DNA from: Synechococcaceae bacterium WBB_10_009
GTDB lineage: Bacteria > Cyanobacteriota > Cyanobacteriia > PCC-6307 > Cyanobiaceae
NCBI GenBank assembly: GCA_010030955.1
Contig: RHBP01000007.1
Span: 1-26,236 of the forward strand
Length of the DNA stretch: 26,236 nt
Reading direction: 5' to 3'
Part shown: positions 1 through 6,806 of the stretch, piece after piece
How the letters are laid out: every line of letters starts with the position of its first letter
Position numbering within the stretch: the stretch's first letter is position 1
Program-made: the position numbers and the translations under genes
The notes under the pieces: generated by a model
The model's database searches: none
What the model saw: only the letters and a program-made list of their open reading frames with translations
Told to the model about the DNA's origin: nothing

Positions 1-2
1 AG

Positions 3-140
3 ACCCTGCGCCTGCTGCAGGCCTTCCAGCACATCCGCAACCACCCCGACGAGGTGTGCCCCGCCAACTGGACCCCCGGCGAGAAGACCATGAATCCCGA
101 TCCGGTGAAGAGCAAGGAGTTCTTCGCGGCCGTCAACTGA
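3..140 (+). CDS. 2-Cys peroxiredoxin, C-terminal fragment
   Basis: This is the last 45 codons of a gene that begins before the window, ending in TGA at 138-140. The residues read TLRLLQAFQHIRN followed by HPDEVCPANWTPGEKTM. The VCP motif holds the resolving cysteine of typical 2-Cys peroxiredoxins, and the WxPG segment follows it as in that family. These thioredoxin-linked enzymes reduce hydrogen peroxide and alkyl hydroperoxides, in cyanobacteria usually in the cytoplasm near the photosynthetic apparatus. The tail ends at FFAAVN and shows no YF motif, which would fit an over-oxidation-resistant form; that part is inference. The peroxidatic cysteine lies outside the window. A strong terminator follows 34 bases downstream, so this gene ends its transcript. 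Confidence 0.88.
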   Translation, partial: TLRLLQAFQHIRNHPDEVCPANWTPGEKTMNPDPVKSKEFFAAVN

Positions 141-174
141 GCGGTACGGACGTCACGCCAAAGCGCGCACGCTC

Positions 175-198
175 AAGGGCCCGAAAGGGCCCTTTTTT
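175..198 (+). terminator. Intrinsic terminator after peroxiredoxin gene
   Basis: A perfect 8-bp stem (AAGGGCCC at 175-182, GGGCCCTT at 187-194) with a GAAA tetraloop runs into six T residues at 193-198. This is a textbook Rho-independent terminator for the plus-strand gene ending at 140. On the minus strand the stem is followed by only two T residues, so it would be weak for the convergent purQ. Confidence 0.9.
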
Positions 199-201
199 GT
201 G

Positions 202-855
202 TCAAGCCAGCAGGCTGGCCAGAAGGGCGCGGCCATCAACGCCGCCGGTGGTGGCGTCGCAGGCCCGCTCCGGGTGGGGCATCAACCCGAGCACGTTGCC
301 AGTGGCGTTGCTGAGGCCCGCCACGTCCCCCACGGAACCATTGGGGTTGCGGGCGTAGCGCAGCACCACCTGGCCGTTCTGCTCCAACCGCTGCAACAGC
401 TCCGGGTCAGCCTGGTACCGCCCCTCACCGTGGGCGATCGGGAAGGTCACCCGCTGGCCGTGGCCGTAGCCCTGCAACCAGCTGCAGCGGCCCGGCTCCA
501 CCACCAGCTCAGCCGGTTCGCAGAGGAAATGCAGGTGTTGGTTGCGGGTGAGGGCTCCCGGCAACAACCCCATCTCGGTGAGCACCTGGAAGCCGTTGCA
601 GATGCCCAACACGGGACCGCCGCGCTCAGCGAAGGCCTTCACCTCCTCCAACACCGGGGCGAAGCGGGCGATGGCGCCACAGCGCAGGTAATCGCCATAG
701 CTGAACCCGCCGGGGATCACCACGGCGTCCAGCCCGCTCAAATCCCGCTGTTCATGCCAGAGAAACCGGGTCGGGATCCCCAGGCAGCCCTCCGCCGCCC
801 ACTGCACATCCCGGTCGCAGTTGGAGCCGGGGAACACCACCACGCCAAGGGTCAT
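202..855 (-). CDS. purQ: Phosphoribosylformylglycinamidine synthase, glutaminase subunit PurQ
   Basis: This 217-residue protein is the class I glutamine amidotransferase subunit of FGAM synthase. It supplies ammonia to PurL in the fourth step of de novo purine synthesis. The nucleophile elbow GICNGFQVL places the catalytic cysteine at residue 86, and H194 and E196 in MPHPER complete the triad. The N-terminal VVVFPGSNCDRD and IPGGFSYGDYLRCG segments are typical of PurQ. The length matches the bacterial small PurQ that works with separate PurS and PurL. The ATG start lies 3 bases after the purS stop, so the two are cotranscribed and probably translationally coupled. purL is not in the window. 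Confidence 0.97.
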   Translation of the reverse strand: MTLGVVVFPGSNCDRDVQWAAEGCLGIPTRFLWHEQRDLSGLDAVVIPGGFSYGDYLRCGAIARFAPVLEEVKAFAERGGPVLGICNGFQVLTEMGLLPGALTRNQHLHFLCEPAELVVEPGRCSWLQGYGHGQRVTFPIAHGEGRYQADPELLQRLEQNGQVVLRYARNPNGSVGDVAGLSNATGNVLGLMPHPERACDATTGGVDGRALLASLLA

Positions 856-858
856 GGC

Positions 859-1128
859 TCAGGCTCCCGGGGCGGCGTCAGCGTTGAGTTCCAAGGTCCA
901 GTTTTCAATGACCGGATTGGCCAACAGGCGGTCGCTAAGCAGCTCCAGCTGGGTGCGCGCGGCTTCGGCATCGGGAGCCTCCAGCTCCACCTCCACCGCC
1001 TTGCCGATGCGCAGACGGCTGACGCCGGCCACCCCGAGACGGGCAGCGGCGGCACGGGTGGCTTCACCGGCCGGATCGAGCACCGAGGGCCTCAGCGAGA
1101 CCAGCACACGGGCGGAGTAGACGGGCAC
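859..1128 (-). CDS. purS: Phosphoribosylformylglycinamidine synthase subunit PurS
   Basis: This 89-residue protein is the small structural subunit that bridges PurQ and PurL in the three-part FGAM synthase complex. It opens with VYSARVLVSLRPSVLDPAG and continues with the conserved VSRLRIGKAVEVELEA core, then LLANPVIENWTLEL near the end, all standard for the family. The start codon is GTG (1126-1128), supported by GGGGAG about 8 bases upstream; the nearby ATG at 1139-1141 is in another frame. It is the first gene of a purS-purQ unit and is transcribed away from the small secreted-protein gene on the plus strand. Confidence 0.95.
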   Translation of the reverse strand: MPVYSARVLVSLRPSVLDPAGEATRAAAARLGVAGVSRLRIGKAVEVELEAPDAEAARTQLELLSDRLLANPVIENWTLELNADAAPGA

Positions 1129-1222
1129 CTGCGCTCCCCATGGATTGTTAAATCTTGGCAGGCCGGCTGACGGCGGCCGCCGTGCTGGTCAGTTTGGAGA
1201 CAGCCCCCAATGGCCGCTCCAC

Positions 1223-1561
1223 GTGTCCCCATGTCGCCGCTTGGCCCCCCGCTGGCTGGCACTCTCCGCCCTGCTGGGCCACGGCGCGGCGGCGGGGGCG
1301 CAGGCCGGCCTCTCGGTGCCCCTGCATTGCCGCATCGGCGAAGGCCAGTGGACCCCCTGCACGATGACCGTGCAGCGCATTGGTGAACACTGGTGGCTGC
1401 AGGTGGGGCAGCAGCGGTTTGAATTCCGCAGCGACGGCCGAGGCAGCACCACCGTGGGGGACGGTGCTGGCGCCATCCGCGCTGTGCAACCGGTGTGGCG
1501 TGAGCCCCGAGCCCTCTGCTGGGACGGCATCTGCGCCAAGGGCGACCTGCCCCTGGATTAG
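1223..1561 (+). CDS. Small predicted secreted protein of unknown function
   Basis: I do not recognise a named family. From a GTG at 1223 the product is 112 residues. It begins with a signal-peptide-like stretch: basic CRRLAPR, hydrophobic WLALSALLGHGAAA, then AQA/G as a likely cleavage site. The mature part has four cysteines (in HCRIG, WTPCTM and ALCWDGICAKG), suggesting disulphides outside the cytoplasm, and several tryptophans. The frame is open upstream to a TTG at 1145, but that would bury the signal peptide. Its TAG stop overlaps the stop of the convergent CobW gene by 4 bases. Coding is supported by the coherent signal peptide and cysteine pattern. The start is uncertain. Confidence 0.65.
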   Translation: MSPCRRLAPRWLALSALLGHGAAAGAQAGLSVPLHCRIGEGQWTPCTMTVQRIGEHWWLQVGQQRFEFRSDGRGSTTVGDGAGAIRAVQPVWREPRALCWDGICAKGDLPLD

Positions 1562-2625
1562 GCCATCAGGGCCTGGTCCAACTGCAGTTGGAGTGCCTCG
1601 CCGGGCACGTCAAGGCCCAGGGCCACCAGCTGCAGCCCCTGCTCGGGATCGGCACCGCTGCGGCGGACGGGGTCGAACCAGCACTCGAGGCGGGGGCCCA
1701 CCGCCTGAATTTGCAAGGGGTGGGGCTTGCCCGGCAACCAGGCCTTGCCCTTCAGGCGCAGCAGCTGGTGGCGGGCAATCAGCCGTTGAAGCAACGGCTC
1801 CAAACGGGAGCGATCCACCGGGCCATTCCAGGAGAGAACCGCCGACTGCATGGCCACATGGCTGTGGTCGTGATGGTGGTCATGGTCATGGTCATGGCCA
1901 TGGACATGCAGCGCCTCAGGCTGCCGGTCCAGCCCCAGCAGCAGGGCCGCCGGCACCTGGCCCCGCACCATCGGCACCACGGACACACCCGGGCGCAGCT
2001 TGGGGGTCAGATCCCCCTGCAGGGCCTGCAGTTGCTCCGCTGACAGGCGGTCGGCGCGGCTCAACAGCACCAGATCTGCGGCTTGCAATTGGTCGTGGAA
2101 CAGTCCCTCGAGATCACTGAGGTGGTCGAGGCTCGGATCCGCCAGCCGTTGGGCCTCCAGCGCCGCCGGATCCCCCACCACGCTGCCCTGCGCGAGGGCC
2201 TCTCCATCCACCACGGTCACCACGCCGCTGACGCGGGTGCGGGTGCGGATCTCGGGCCACTGAAAGGCCTGCACCAGGGGCACAGGCAAGGCCAAACCGC
2301 TGGTTTCGACCACGATGCCATCGAGGTGATCGGCCCGCTCCAGCAGCACTTGCATGGTGGGCAGGAACTCATCCTGGACGGTGCAGCACAGGCATCCGTT
2401 GGCCAGCTCCACCACCGGGGTCGGCTCGTCGATCTGGGCGTCGTCCGGACACACCCGGCAGCTGCGGATCAGGTCGCCATCGATGCCCACCTCACCGAAC
2501 TCGTTGACGAGCACAGCGAGGCGCAGGCCGCTGGTGAGCAGCAGCTGGCGCAACAGGGTGGATTTGCCAGCACCGAGGAAGCCGGTCACCACGGTGACCG
2601 GTAGGCGTGGGGCGGGGGTGGCCAT
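1558..2625 (-). CDS. cobW: CobW-family (G3E) GTPase, putative cobalt metallochaperone
   Basis: This 355-residue protein belongs to the CobW/COG0523 branch of G3E GTPases, which deliver metals to enzymes using GTP. The Walker A GFLGAGKST is at residues 15-23. The family CxCC metal site (GCLCC) has cysteines at 78, 80 and 81. A second histidine-rich tract (HVHGHDHDHDHHHDHSH, about 240-256) sits in the linker before the C-terminal domain, and an extra Cys pair lies at 56 and 59. The G4 position reads SRAD rather than NKxD. The frame is open further upstream, but ATG at 2625 gives the canonical N-terminus and lies 11 bases after the hupE stop. Cotranscription with hupE behind a B12 riboswitch favours cobalt over zinc or nickel; this is inferred. 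Confidence 0.9.
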   Translation of the reverse strand: MATPAPRLPVTVVTGFLGAGKSTLLRQLLLTSGLRLAVLVNEFGEVGIDGDLIRSCRVCPDDAQIDEPTPVVELANGCLCCTVQDEFLPTMQVLLERADHLDGIVVETSGLALPVPLVQAFQWPEIRTRTRVSGVVTVVDGEALAQGSVVGDPAALEAQRLADPSLDHLSDLEGLFHDQLQAADLVLLSRADRLSAEQLQALQGDLTPKLRPGVSVVPMVRGQVPAALLLGLDRQPEALHVHGHDHDHDHHHDHSHVAMQSAVLSWNGPVDRSRLEPLLQRLIARHQLLRLKGKAWLPGKPHPLQIQAVGPRLECWFDPVRRSGADPEQGLQLVALGLDVPGEALQLQLDQALMA

Positions 2626-2636
2626 GGGGCGCTCGC

Positions 2637-3263
2637 CTAGGGAACAATCAGCGACCAGCCGAAGGCCGCCCCGATGCCGATCAAGCCACCGGCCAACAGG
2701 GCGCGGGTGCTGGGGGCGAGGGCCATCGCACCGTTGCGCAGCAACCCCAGGGAGAGCAGCAGGAGCGCCGCCTGGCTGAGCAGCAACCCCAGCACATACG
2801 ACGCCGTGGAGGCCGCATCCCACCCCAGCACCGGGGCGCTGAGGCCGTAACCGTGCAGGGCGAAGCACGGCACCAGCAGCAGCGTGGGCAGGCGGCCGAT
2901 CACCACCAGGCCTTCCACCACCAGGGTGAGGGCCAGCAGCAGGTCGGCACCAGGCAGTTGCGGGGTGGTGAGACCCACCAGGGTGCCCAGCAGACCGACC
3001 ACCAACAGGGCGATCATCCAGCGGCTCGAGCGCTGCAGGCCCACCAGGGCCAAGGCCAACAGGAAGATCAGGTGGTCAGGCCCCAGCAGGGGGTGGCCAA
3101 TGCCGCTCATCAGACCCGCCAGCGGGGAGGGCTGCAGATGGAACAGCTCCATCAGGTGATGGGCGGAGGCCGGAGCTGCCGTCAGCAACATCAGGGCCAA
3201 CACACAAGCAGGCAAGAGCCTGGTGGCGCTGACGGGCAGCAGCCAAGAGGGGCGTTGAATCAT
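2637..3263 (-). CDS. hupE: HupE/UreJ-family metal transporter, likely cobalt
   Basis: This 208-residue membrane protein has a signal peptide (SATRLLPACVLALMLLTAAPASA) followed by AHHLMELFHL and then about six hydrophobic segments. The first includes GIGHPLLGPDHLIFLLALAL; its HP and GPDHL motifs are the HupE/UreJ hallmark and probable metal ligands. HupE/UreJ proteins import nickel or cobalt. A cobalamin riboswitch lies directly upstream and a CobW gene 11 bases downstream, which points to cobalt for corrin synthesis. The reading frame is open into the riboswitch, but ATG at 3263 gives the signal peptide at the N-terminus. An AGG 7 bases upstream of that ATG may be the ribosome site and lies in a small hairpin. 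There is no urease or hydrogenase gene nearby. Confidence 0.9.
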   Translation of the reverse strand: MIQRPSWLLPVSATRLLPACVLALMLLTAAPASAHHLMELFHLQPSPLAGLMSGIGHPLLGPDHLIFLLALALVGLQRSSRWMIALLVVGLLGTLVGLTTPQLPGADLLLALTLVVEGLVVIGRLPTLLLVPCFALHGYGLSAPVLGWDAASTASYVLGLLLSQAALLLLSLGLLRNGAMALAPSTRALLAGGLIGIGAAFGWSLIVP

Positions 3264-3270
3264 CCGGAAA

Positions 3271-3286
3271 CCTGGTCCGCGCCAGG
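3271..3286 (-). promoter_or_regulatory. Possible expression-platform hairpin covering the hupE ribosome site
   Basis: On the minus strand CCTGG (3286-3282) and CCAGG (3275-3271) form a 5-bp stem around the loop CGCGGA. The AGG in the second arm lies 7 bases before the hupE ATG at 3263 and is the only Shine-Dalgarno-like sequence there. This hairpin sits between the B12 box and the start codon, where a translational expression platform would be. The stem is short, so the assignment is tentative. Confidence 0.45.
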
Positions 3287-3295
3287 GGATTGAGG

Positions 3296-3440
3296 GCGTG
3301 GTCGAGGCCGGCGGGCGTTCTGGCTGGGGCTGGCACCTGGGGCACACCACCCTTCACAGCTGCGGGACAGCGCCGGTTTTGCACCGGACTTTCCCCGTTA
3401 CCTCCCTGGGCTGACCCCCCAGGGAACCGGACCTCGGCAA
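3296..3440 (-). promoter_or_regulatory. Cobalamin (adenosylcobalamin-type) riboswitch
   Basis: Read on the minus strand, this untranslated region has the conserved blocks of the cobalamin riboswitch in order. GGTTCC is at 3428-3423. GGTAACGGGGAAAGTCCGGTG and CAAAACCGGCGCTGTCCCGC run through about 3393-3361 as the core, followed by AGCTGTGAAG. A B12 box AGCCAGAACGCCCGCC closes it at about 3325-3310. These match the well-known consensus closely. It sits 33 or more bases upstream of the hupE ATG and would repress hupE-cobW when cobalamin is plentiful. The exact outer boundaries are approximate. Confidence 0.93.
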
Positions 3441-3466
3441 TGTAGGCCGTCCCGACCGCGGACGCC

Positions 3467-4009
3467 CTAGCGGCAGGCGAGGCTGTCGCGTGTGTCCACA
3501 CCGGTGCGGGGGTTGGTGCCCGAGGCGCGGCCGCATAACGCCTTCTGCTGGGGCAGATCCAGAACGGCATCGGTGAAATCAGCGCCTTCGATCACCGCTC
3601 CGGTGAACTTGCTGTTCATCAACATGGCGTTGCGTAGCACCGCACCGCTGAGGTCTGCCCCGTCGAAACGGGAGGCAAAGGCCACTGCGTCCTCGAGGTC
3701 GGCGCCGCGCAGGTTGGTGTTCTGCAGATTGGCGGTGTTGAACACGGCCCCGCGCAGGTCGGTGTCGCTGAGGTCAAAGCCCTCCAGGGACGCCTTCAGA
3801 AACTCCTGCTGCTGCAGGTTGCGGCCGTGCATGTCGGGCTGAAGGTCCTGAAGGCTGCGTTGGCCGCGCAGTTCCGGTGCGGTGATCGCCTCGGCCTTGG
3901 GGACGGCGCCGATCACCCCCAGAAGCATCGGCAGCACGATCCCCAGCACCACCACGGTCCGGGCCAGGAGCTGGTGCAGCGCGCGATGCAGCAAGGGGGT
4001 GGGAGCCAC
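3467..4009 (-). CDS. Exported pentapeptide-repeat protein
   Basis: This 180-residue protein has a hydrophobic N-terminal export segment (VVVLGIVLPMLLGVIGAV, ending near AEA/ITAPELRG). A run of pentapeptide repeats of the A(D/N)Lxx type follows at about residues 65-150, for example FDLSD TDLRG AVFNT ANLQN TNLRG ADLED. The tail carries two cysteines, in ALCGRASG and SLACR. Pentapeptide repeats fold as a right-handed quadrilateral beta-helix. In cyanobacteria many such proteins are found in the thylakoid lumen or periplasm, with mostly unknown roles. The start appears to be GTG at 4009 without a clear ribosome site. A -10-like TAACTT lies at 4038-4033. It diverges from the UPRT-like gene. No specific function can be assigned. 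Confidence 0.88.
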   Translation of the reverse strand: MAPTPLLHRALHQLLARTVVVLGIVLPMLLGVIGAVPKAEAITAPELRGQRSLQDLQPDMHGRNLQQQEFLKASLEGFDLSDTDLRGAVFNTANLQNTNLRGADLEDAVAFASRFDGADLSGAVLRNAMLMNSKFTGAVIEGADFTDAVLDLPQQKALCGRASGTNPRTGVDTRDSLACR

Positions 4010-4032
4010 GGCGCCACTAGTTTGGAGCGCTC

Positions 4033-4038
4033 AAGTTA
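4033..4038 (-). promoter_or_regulatory. Candidate -10 box for the pentapeptide-repeat gene
   Basis: TAACTT on the minus strand fits the TANNNT pattern of cyanobacterial -10 elements and lies 24 bases before the GTG at 4009, giving a short leader. No clear -35 is visible. An 8-bp palindrome, GAGCGCTC (4025-4032), sits in the same spacer. Confidence 0.3.
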
Positions 4039-4065
4039 TGGCAGGCGGCGGCCCCAGCGCGACCG

Positions 4066-4734
4066 ATGAGCAAAGCCCTGCGCGTGGTGGTGCCGCCCCA
4101 CCCCCTGATCGGCCACTGGCTGACGCTGCTGCGTGACCGGCAGACCCCGCCGGCCCTGTATGCCACGGCCATGGGGGAATTGGGTCGCTGGCTCACCTAC
4201 GAAGCCCTGCGCGATTGGATCCCCTACCAGAGGGTGGCGGTGGACACCCCCATGGCCCGCACCGAGGGCACCGTGGTGGATGCGTCGGTGCCTCTGCTGG
4301 CGGTGCCACTGCTGAGCGCGGGGCTCGGCCTCTGGGAAGGGGCCCGCACGGTGCTGCCCCATGCGGCTTTGGCCCCGGTGGCCCTGCAGCAACAGACCGA
4401 TGGGTCGATGGTCGACGCGTTCAATGCCCTTCCCGAGGCGATTCCGGAGCGCGCCGGTGTGCTGGTGTTTGCCCCCCAAGTGGCCAGCGCAACACGGTTG
4501 CTGCACCTGCTGGAGCTGCTGGAGGCCAAGGGGGTGGATGGGGTACGGGTGCGGGTGATCACCACCGTGGCCGCCAGCCCCGGACTCAAACGGCTGGGGG
4601 AGCGTTTCGCTGAGCTGACCCTCTACACCGGATGCATTGACGCGGAGCTCGATGGCGCGGGCCAGATCCTTCCGGGTGTGGGCGATCCCGAGGGGCGGCT
4701 CTGTGGCCTGAGCGGCCCAGCCTTCGTAGGCTGA
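4066..4734 (+). CDS. upp: Uracil phosphoribosyltransferase-like protein with degenerate PRPP loop
   Basis: This 222-residue protein has the length and segment order of uracil phosphoribosyltransferase, which makes UMP from uracil and PRPP. It starts VVVPPHPLIGHWLTLLRD and has the family region RWLTYEALRDW at about 41-51. Near the C-terminus it has LYTGCIDAELDGAGQILPGV, like the uracil-binding YT(x)nPGLGDAG segment. The PRPP-binding loop, canonically DPMLATGGS, reads APQVASATR at about 136-144, so the aspartate and both glycines are missing. The later GDAGDR segment reads GDPEGR. The fold assignment is good, but activity is doubtful. It precedes a small membrane protein by 29 bases, with ilvD after it. 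Confidence 0.8.
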   Translation: MSKALRVVVPPHPLIGHWLTLLRDRQTPPALYATAMGELGRWLTYEALRDWIPYQRVAVDTPMARTEGTVVDASVPLLAVPLLSAGLGLWEGARTVLPHAALAPVALQQQTDGSMVDAFNALPEAIPERAGVLVFAPQVASATRLLHLLELLEAKGVDGVRVRVITTVAASPGLKRLGERFAELTLYTGCIDAELDGAGQILPGVGDPEGRLCGLSGPAFVG

Positions 4735-4763
4735 GGCGATCCCAACGGCATGCAGCACCAGCG

Positions 4764-5072
4764 ATGGCACGTGAGAGCGGCTCCGGATCCCTGGGCACCC
4801 TGGTGGCGGGGGCGGTGATCGGTGCCGCCGGCCTCGCCTGGTGGCTGTTGTCGGAAGCGGAACGCCGCCAGCAGCGCTCCAGGCAGGAGCGCAACCTGCG
4901 GTTGAGCCGCCTCAGCGGCACCGAGGAGGAGGCGGTGGAGCTCCACAGCGGTGGGCTGCGGTCGGGGCTGGAGTCCGGCCAGGAGTCTCAGCTCCAGGAC
5001 AAGGTGCAACAACTCAATCAGGCCATTGAGGACGTGCGGCGCCAGTTGGAGGGGCTCACCCCCCAAAACTGA
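4764..5072 (+). CDS. Small membrane-anchored coiled-coil protein, function unknown
   Basis: I do not recognise a named family. This 102-residue product has one predicted membrane helix near the N-terminus (LGTLVAGAVIGAAGLAWWLL, about 10-29). A basic juxtamembrane region follows (EAERRQQRSRQERNLRLSRL). A heptad-like C-terminal helix, LQDKVQQLNQAIEDVRRQLE (about 77-96), could form a coiled coil. The layout suggests a single-pass protein with a cytoplasmic coiled coil. It lies 29 bases after the UPRT-like gene and 60 bases before ilvD, all on the plus strand. The helix and charge pattern support real coding, but no role can be inferred. Confidence 0.7.
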   Translation: MARESGSGSLGTLVAGAVIGAAGLAWWLLSEAERRQQRSRQERNLRLSRLSGTEEEAVELHSGGLRSGLESGQESQLQDKVQQLNQAIEDVRRQLEGLTPQN

Positions 5073-5103
5073 CAGCCCAGATGGGGCCAGACGCACCGCT
5101 CGG

Positions 5104-5109
5104 TAGGTT
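5104..5109 (+). promoter_or_regulatory. Candidate -10 box for ilvD
   Basis: TAGGTT matches TANNNT and lies 24 bases before the ilvD ATG in a 60-base spacer. This would give a leader of about 15-20 bases. No convincing -35 element is visible, so ilvD could equally be read through from upstream. Confidence 0.28.
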
Positions 5110-5132
5110 GCTGAAACGACTCCGCCGCAGCC

Positions 5133-6806
5133 ATGCTCCGCTCCGCCGCGATCACCCAGGGGATCCAACGCTCCCCCAACCGCGCCATGCTGCGGGCGGT
5201 CGGTTTCGGCGACGCCGACTTCACCAAACCGATCATCGGCATCGCCAACGGCTACAGCACGATCACCCCCTGCAACCTGGGGCTCAACGACTTGGCCAAA
5301 CGGGCTGAGCAGGCGGCCCACGGCGCTGGTGCCATGCCCCAGTTGTTCGGCACGATCACCGTCAGCGACGGCATCTCCATGGGCACCGAGGGGATGAAGT
5401 ATTCCCTGGTGAGCCGTGAAGTGATCGCCGATTCGATCGAAACCGCCTGCAACGGCCAGAGCATGGATGCGTTGCTGGCCATCGGCGGCTGCGACAAGAA
5501 CATGCCCGGCGCCATGCTCGCCATGGCCCGCATGAACATCCCGTCGATCTTTGTGTACGGCGGCACCATCAAACCCGGCAAGCTCGGCGCCTGCGACCTC
5601 ACCGTGGTGAGTGCCTTCGAAGCGGTGGGCCAGTACAGCGGCGGCCGCATCGATGAGCAGGAGCTCACCGCGATTGAGAAACATGCCTGCCCCGGCGCGG
5701 GCAGCTGCGGCGGCATGTTCACCGCCAACACGATGAGCGCCGCCTTCGAAGTGTTGGGGCTGAGCCTGCCCTACAGCTCCACCATGGCTGCGGAGGATCC
5801 CGAAAAGGCCGACAGCGCCGCCCGCAGCGCCGAGGTGCTGGCGGCCGCCATTGCGGCGGACATCCGCCCCCGGGATCTGCTCACCCGCAAGGCCTTTGAA
5901 AACGCCATCAGCGTGATCATGGCGGTGGGTGGCTCCACCAACTCCGTGCTGCACCTGCTGGCCGTGGCCCGCACCGCTGGCGTGGAGCTGAGCATCGACG
6001 ATTTCGAACAGATCCGCCAACGGGTGCCCGTGATCTGCGACCTCAAGCCCAGTGGCCGCTACGTGACGGTGGACCTGCACCAGGCGGGTGGCATCCCCCA
6101 GGTGATGAAGCTGCTGCTGGATGCCGGCTTGCTGCATGGGGATTGCCGCACCATCGAGGGCAAGACCCTGGCTGAGGTGTTGGCGGAGGTGCCCGCCGAA
6201 CCCCCCGCTGGGCAGGACGTGATTCGCCCCCTGAGCAACCCGCTCTATGCCAAGGGCCACCTGGCGATCCTCAAGGGCAACCTGGCGGAAGAGGGTGCCG
6301 TGGCCAAGATCAGCGGGGTCAAGAATCCCGTGATCACCGGCCCGGCACGGGTGTTTGAAAGCGAGGAAAGCTGCCTGGCGGCCATTCTCGACAAGCAAAT
6401 CAACCCCGGCGACGTGGTGGTGGTGCGCAACGAAGGCCCCGTGGGCGGCCCTGGCATGCGCGAAATGCTCAGCCCCACGGCGGCGATCGTGGGCCAGGGC
6501 CTGCTGGATTCCGTGGCTCTGATCACCGACGGCCGCTTCTCGGGGGGGTCCTTCGGCCTGGTGATCGGTCACGTCGCGCCGGAGGCGGCGGTGGGCGGCA
6601 CGATCGGCCTGGTGCAGGAGGGCGACAGCATCACCGTGGATGCCAACCGGCTGCTGATTCAGCTCAACGTCGATGGGGCCACCCTGGCCCAGCGGCGCCA
6701 GGCCTGGGTGGCACCCGAGCCCCGCTACCGCACGGGGGTGCTGGGCAAGTACGCGCGGCTGGTGAGCTCCAGCAGCAAGGGGGCCGTCACGGATCCTGTG
6801 GACTGA
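5133..6806 (+). CDS. ilvD: Dihydroxy-acid dehydratase IlvD
   Basis: This 557-residue enzyme dehydrates 2,3-dihydroxy-isovalerate and 2,3-dihydroxy-3-methylvalerate in the third common step of valine and isoleucine synthesis. The three Fe-S ligands are visible: C47 in STITPCNLG, C120 in IGGCDKNMPG, and C192 in GAGSCGGMFTANTM. This three-Cys arrangement fits the 2Fe-2S class. The Mg-binding SDGISMG is at about 78-84, and the C-terminal GRFSGGSFG segment with the proposed catalytic serine is present. The length is normal. The ATG start gives the family N-terminus LRSAAITQGIQRSPNRAM. The 3' end overlaps the convergent small gene by 20 bases. Confidence 0.98.
   Translation: MLRSAAITQGIQRSPNRAMLRAVGFGDADFTKPIIGIANGYSTITPCNLGLNDLAKRAEQAAHGAGAMPQLFGTITVSDGISMGTEGMKYSLVSREVIADSIETACNGQSMDALLAIGGCDKNMPGAMLAMARMNIPSIFVYGGTIKPGKLGACDLTVVSAFEAVGQYSGGRIDEQELTAIEKHACPGAGSCGGMFTANTMSAAFEVLGLSLPYSSTMAAEDPEKADSAARSAEVLAAAIAADIRPRDLLTRKAFENAISVIMAVGGSTNSVLHLLAVARTAGVELSIDDFEQIRQRVPVICDLKPSGRYVTVDLHQAGGIPQVMKLLLDAGLLHGDCRTIEGKTLAEVLAEVPAEPPAGQDVIRPLSNPLYAKGHLAILKGNLAEEGAVAKISGVKNPVITGPARVFESEESCLAAILDKQINPGDVVVVRNEGPVGGPGMREMLSPTAAIVGQGLLDSVALITDGRFSGGSFGLVIGHVAPEAAVGGTIGLVQEGDSITVDANRLLIQLNVDGATLAQRRQAWVAPEPRYRTGVLGKYARLVSSSSKGAVTDPVD

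Noticed and set aside
1145..1222. N-terminal extension of the small secreted protein to a TTG at 1145
   Set aside because: It would place 26 residues before the signal peptide and run into the purS promoter region; the GTG at 1223 gives a normal secreted N-terminus.
1860..1910. Tandem repeat-like run of CATGGT units
   Set aside because: It is the coding sequence for the His/Asp tract of the CobW protein read on the other strand, not a DNA repeat element.
3264..3350. 29-residue N-terminal extension of HupE
   Set aside because: This stretch is the 3' part and tail of the riboswitch, and the signal peptide starts after ATG 3263.
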